DNA of 16,762 bases, from NCBI GenBank assembly GCA_900554715.1, contig USIN01000014.1, positions 1-16,762 of the forward strand, written 5' to 3'. This stretch comes from an uncultured Bacteroidales bacterium (GTDB lineage Bacteria > Bacteroidota > Bacteroidia > Bacteroidales > Muribaculaceae). The notes beneath the pieces were generated by a model. That model had not been told where the DNA came from. It saw only the letters and a program-made list of their open reading frames with translations, and did not search any database. This document shows positions 14,900-16,762 of the stretch, one piece after another (positions within the stretch are counted from its first letter, which is position 1; every line of letters begins with the position of its first letter). Made by a program: the position numbers and the translations under genes.

Positions 14900-16087
14900 A
14901 TGCCACACACGAAAATCCAGCCGTCTGACCGCGTCGGACGCATCAAGGAATATTATTTCTCGCGCAAACTCAAAGAACTCGCGCGACTCAACGCCGAGGG
15001 CCGCGACATCATCTCGCTCGGCATCGGAGGTCCCGACTGTCCGCCGTCGGACGCCGTCATCGAAACACTCTGTCGCGAGGCGCGCCGCAGCGACAGCCAC
15101 AGCTATCAGCCCCATGTCGGGCTGCCCGAGCTGCGCAAAGGCTTCGCCGAGTGGTATACGGCCCGCTACGGGGTGACGCTCGACCCGACGTGCGAGATAC
15201 AGCCGCTGATAGGCTCGAAAGAAGGCATCCTCCACATCTCGCTTGCCTTTCTCAATCCCGGCGACGGCGTGTTAGTGCCCGACCCCGGCTATCCGACCTA
15301 CACGTCGATCAGCCGCCTTGTCGGTGCCGAAATCTATAACTACGACCTCACCGAAGATGGCGACTGGCTGCCCGACTTCGACGCTCTCGAGCGTCTGCCG
15401 CTCGACAGGATAAAACTCATGTGGGTCAACTATCCCCACATGCCGACCGGCCGGCCGGCCGACCGCGCCACATTCGAACGCCTCGTCGACTTCGGGCGCC
15501 GCCACAACATCGTCATCGCCCACGACAACCCCTACAGCTTCATCCTCAACGACAATCCGATGAGCATGCTCTCGGTCGAGGGCGCCAAGGACATCGTCAT
15601 CGAAATGAACTCACTGAGCAAGAGTCACAACATGGCGGGCTGGCGTGTGGCTATGGTGGCGTCGAACGCCGAATTCATCTCGTGGCTGCTCAAAGTCAAG
15701 AGCAACATCGACTCGGGTCAGTTCAAGCCCGTGATGCTCGCCGCCGCCGAGGCTCTCAAGGCCGGCGACGACTGGTATGAGCAGCTCAACACGGTCTACG
15801 GCGAACGCCGCCACCTGGCCGAAGAGATAATGGAAGAGCTCGGCTGCACCTTCGACCCTCGGCAGCGCGGCATGTTCCTCTGGGGCCGCATCCCCGAGAG
15901 CGTGTCGTCGTCAGAGGCTCTGGCCGACGCCCTCTTCTATGAGGCCCGCGTGTTCCTGACTCCCGGCTTCATCTTCGGCAAAAACGGCGAGCGTTATGTG
16001 CGCATATCGCTGTGTGCCAAGCCCGAAAACCTCAAGCGCGCCCTCGGCCGCATCAAAGAATTCAATCCCCGCAACCGCAAAATATAA
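14900..16087 (+). CDS. PLP-dependent aminotransferase, class I/II (probable aromatic/prephenate or aspartate type)
   Basis: The 395-residue fold-type-I aminotransferase shows SLGIGGPDCPPSDAVIE near the N-terminus, the PLP-ring Asp in AHDNPYSFILND, and the Schiff-base Lys241 in SLSKSHNMAGWRVAM. The C-terminal YVRISLCAKP carries the substrate-carboxylate Arg. The usual NPTG motif is NYPHMPTG here. Its position between prephenate dehydratase and DAHP synthase argues for transamination of phenylpyruvate/4-hydroxyphenylpyruvate, or of prephenate to arogenate. Sequence alone does not separate these from aspartate or LL-diaminopimelate aminotransferase. It lies 16 nt after pheA and 11 nt before the DAHP synthase gene, so it belongs to the attenuated operon. 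Confidence 0.9.
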   Translation: MPHTKIQPSDRVGRIKEYYFSRKLKELARLNAEGRDIISLGIGGPDCPPSDAVIETLCREARRSDSHSYQPHVGLPELRKGFAEWYTARYGVTLDPTCEIQPLIGSKEGILHISLAFLNPGDGVLVPDPGYPTYTSISRLVGAEIYNYDLTEDGDWLPDFDALERLPLDRIKLMWVNYPHMPTGRPADRATFERLVDFGRRHNIVIAHDNPYSFILNDNPMSMLSVEGAKDIVIEMNSLSKSHNMAGWRVAMVASNAEFISWLLKVKSNIDSGQFKPVMLAAAEALKAGDDWYEQLNTVYGERRHLAEEIMEELGCTFDPRQRGMFLWGRIPESVSSSEALADALFYEARVFLTPGFIFGKNGERYVRISLCAKPENLKRALGRIKEFNPRNRKI

Positions 16088-16098
16088 AAACGAATACT

Positions 16099-16762
16099 AT
16101 GGATAATCTGCAAACACTATTCCCCACTCTCGACAACAGCAAACCCATCATAATCGCCGGCCCGTGCAGCGCCGAGACCGAAGAACAGGTAATGACAACC
16201 GCGCGGCAGCTCGCCGAAAACGGCGTGAAAATCTATCGCGCCGGCATCTGGAAACCACGCACCCACCCCGGCGGCTTTGAAGGTGTCGGCGAGAAAGGCC
16301 TCGAATGGCTCGCCGGGGTCAAGGCCGAGACCGGCATGATGACGGCCACCGAGGTCGCCACACGCCAGCATGTCATACAGGCCGTCGCCGCCGGTGTCGA
16401 CGTCCTCTGGATCGGTGCCCGCACATCGGCCAATCCTTTCGCCATGCAGGAGATTGCTGACGCCCTTAAAGAAACCGGCGCCGACCTGCCCGTGCTCGTC
16501 AAGAATCCCGTGAACCCCGACCTCGAGCTGTGGATCGGCGCCATGCAGCGCATCTACAACGCCGGCATCCGTCGCATCGGCGCGATACACCGCGGCTTCA
16601 GCGCCTACGGCAAACATCTCTACCGCAACATGCCTCAGTGGCGCATTCCCATCGAACTGCGCCGCCGCTATCCCGCGCTTCCGGTGTTCTGCGACCCCAG
16701 CCACATCGGCGGTAAACGCGAGCTTGTCGCCTCGATATCACAGCAGGCACTCGACATGAGTT
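16099..16762 (+). CDS. 3-deoxy-7-phosphoheptulonate synthase, KDO8P-like type, probably fused to chorismate mutase (partial)
   Basis: The frame opens at ATG 16099 and runs off the right edge after 221 codons. It contains IIIAGPCSAETEEQV near the start, IYRAGIWKPRTHPGGFEGVG (phosphoenolpyruvate/metal site), VLWIGARTSANPFAMQEIA, LVKNPVNPDLELWIGA, GAIHRGFSAYG, and PVFCDPSHIGGKRELV, which are the blocks of type I-beta DAHP synthases. The enzyme condenses phosphoenolpyruvate with erythrose 4-phosphate to start the shikimate pathway. In Bacteroidetes this form usually continues into a C-terminal chorismate mutase domain, which would supply prephenate to the first gene of the operon; that part is outside the window, so the fusion is inferred. 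It follows the aminotransferase by 11 nt. Confidence 0.93.
   Translation, partial: MDNLQTLFPTLDNSKPIIIAGPCSAETEEQVMTTARQLAENGVKIYRAGIWKPRTHPGGFEGVGEKGLEWLAGVKAETGMMTATEVATRQHVIQAVAAGVDVLWIGARTSANPFAMQEIADALKETGADLPVLVKNPVNPDLELWIGAMQRIYNAGIRRIGAIHRGFSAYGKHLYRNMPQWRIPIELRRRYPALPVFCDPSHIGGKRELVASISQQALDMS

Overview
The window looks like Bacteroidales DNA. Several intergenic gaps carry the Bacteroidetes -7 promoter motif TAnnTTTG, and the gene families (secreted proteins with a YNLQG...GIYI..GGKK tail, KDO8P-type DAHP synthase, two-ACT SerB) fit that order. From about 1350 onward the DNA is G+C-rich with strong C/G third positions, as in Muribaculaceae-like gut genomes. The first ~1.3 kb is visibly less G+C-rich and reads more like Bacteroides/Phocaeicola. 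This placement is inferred from style, not from a database search.

Layout. 1-801 (-): 3'-truncated family-4-type glycosyltransferase, open at the left edge. 802-1027: divergent promoter region. 1028-2887 (+): polyribonucleotide nucleotidyltransferase whose first ~120-140 residues are missing and replaced by 11-12 unrelated residues; codon usage changes again inside the gene. This is either an assembly chimera or a real rearrangement. A strong terminator follows. 3113-6968: two tandem secreted multidomain proteins ending in the same C-terminal tail motif, then a terminator that physically overlaps the next promoter. 7066-11224: a tightly packed operon of low-molecular-weight protein tyrosine phosphatase, SerB phosphoserine phosphatase, and a patatin/Omp85-type outer-membrane phospholipase. 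11421-12782: an A+T-rich islet with two unrecognised exported proteins, followed without a gap by a G+C-rich secreted protein (12782-13780). 14032-16762: aromatic amino-acid operon of prephenate dehydratase, a PLP aminotransferase, and DAHP synthase (probably with chorismate mutase beyond the right edge).

The best regulatory find is in the 251-bp gap before pheA. It has a consensus Bacteroidetes promoter, then a 21-codon leader peptide with eight Phe/Tyr codons out of eleven consecutive (FYAYYFSFYPY). An intrinsic terminator sits just before the pheA start, and a 12-nt copy of the terminator's 3' arm lies at the end of the leader ORF. The terminator's 5' arm can pair with either copy, the geometry of classical ribosome-mediated transcription attenuation. 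Phe- or Tyr-tRNA shortage would stall the ribosome, free the upstream copy, form the antiterminator and switch on Phe/Tyr synthesis. No tRNA, rRNA, CRISPR array, insertion sequence or integrase was seen.
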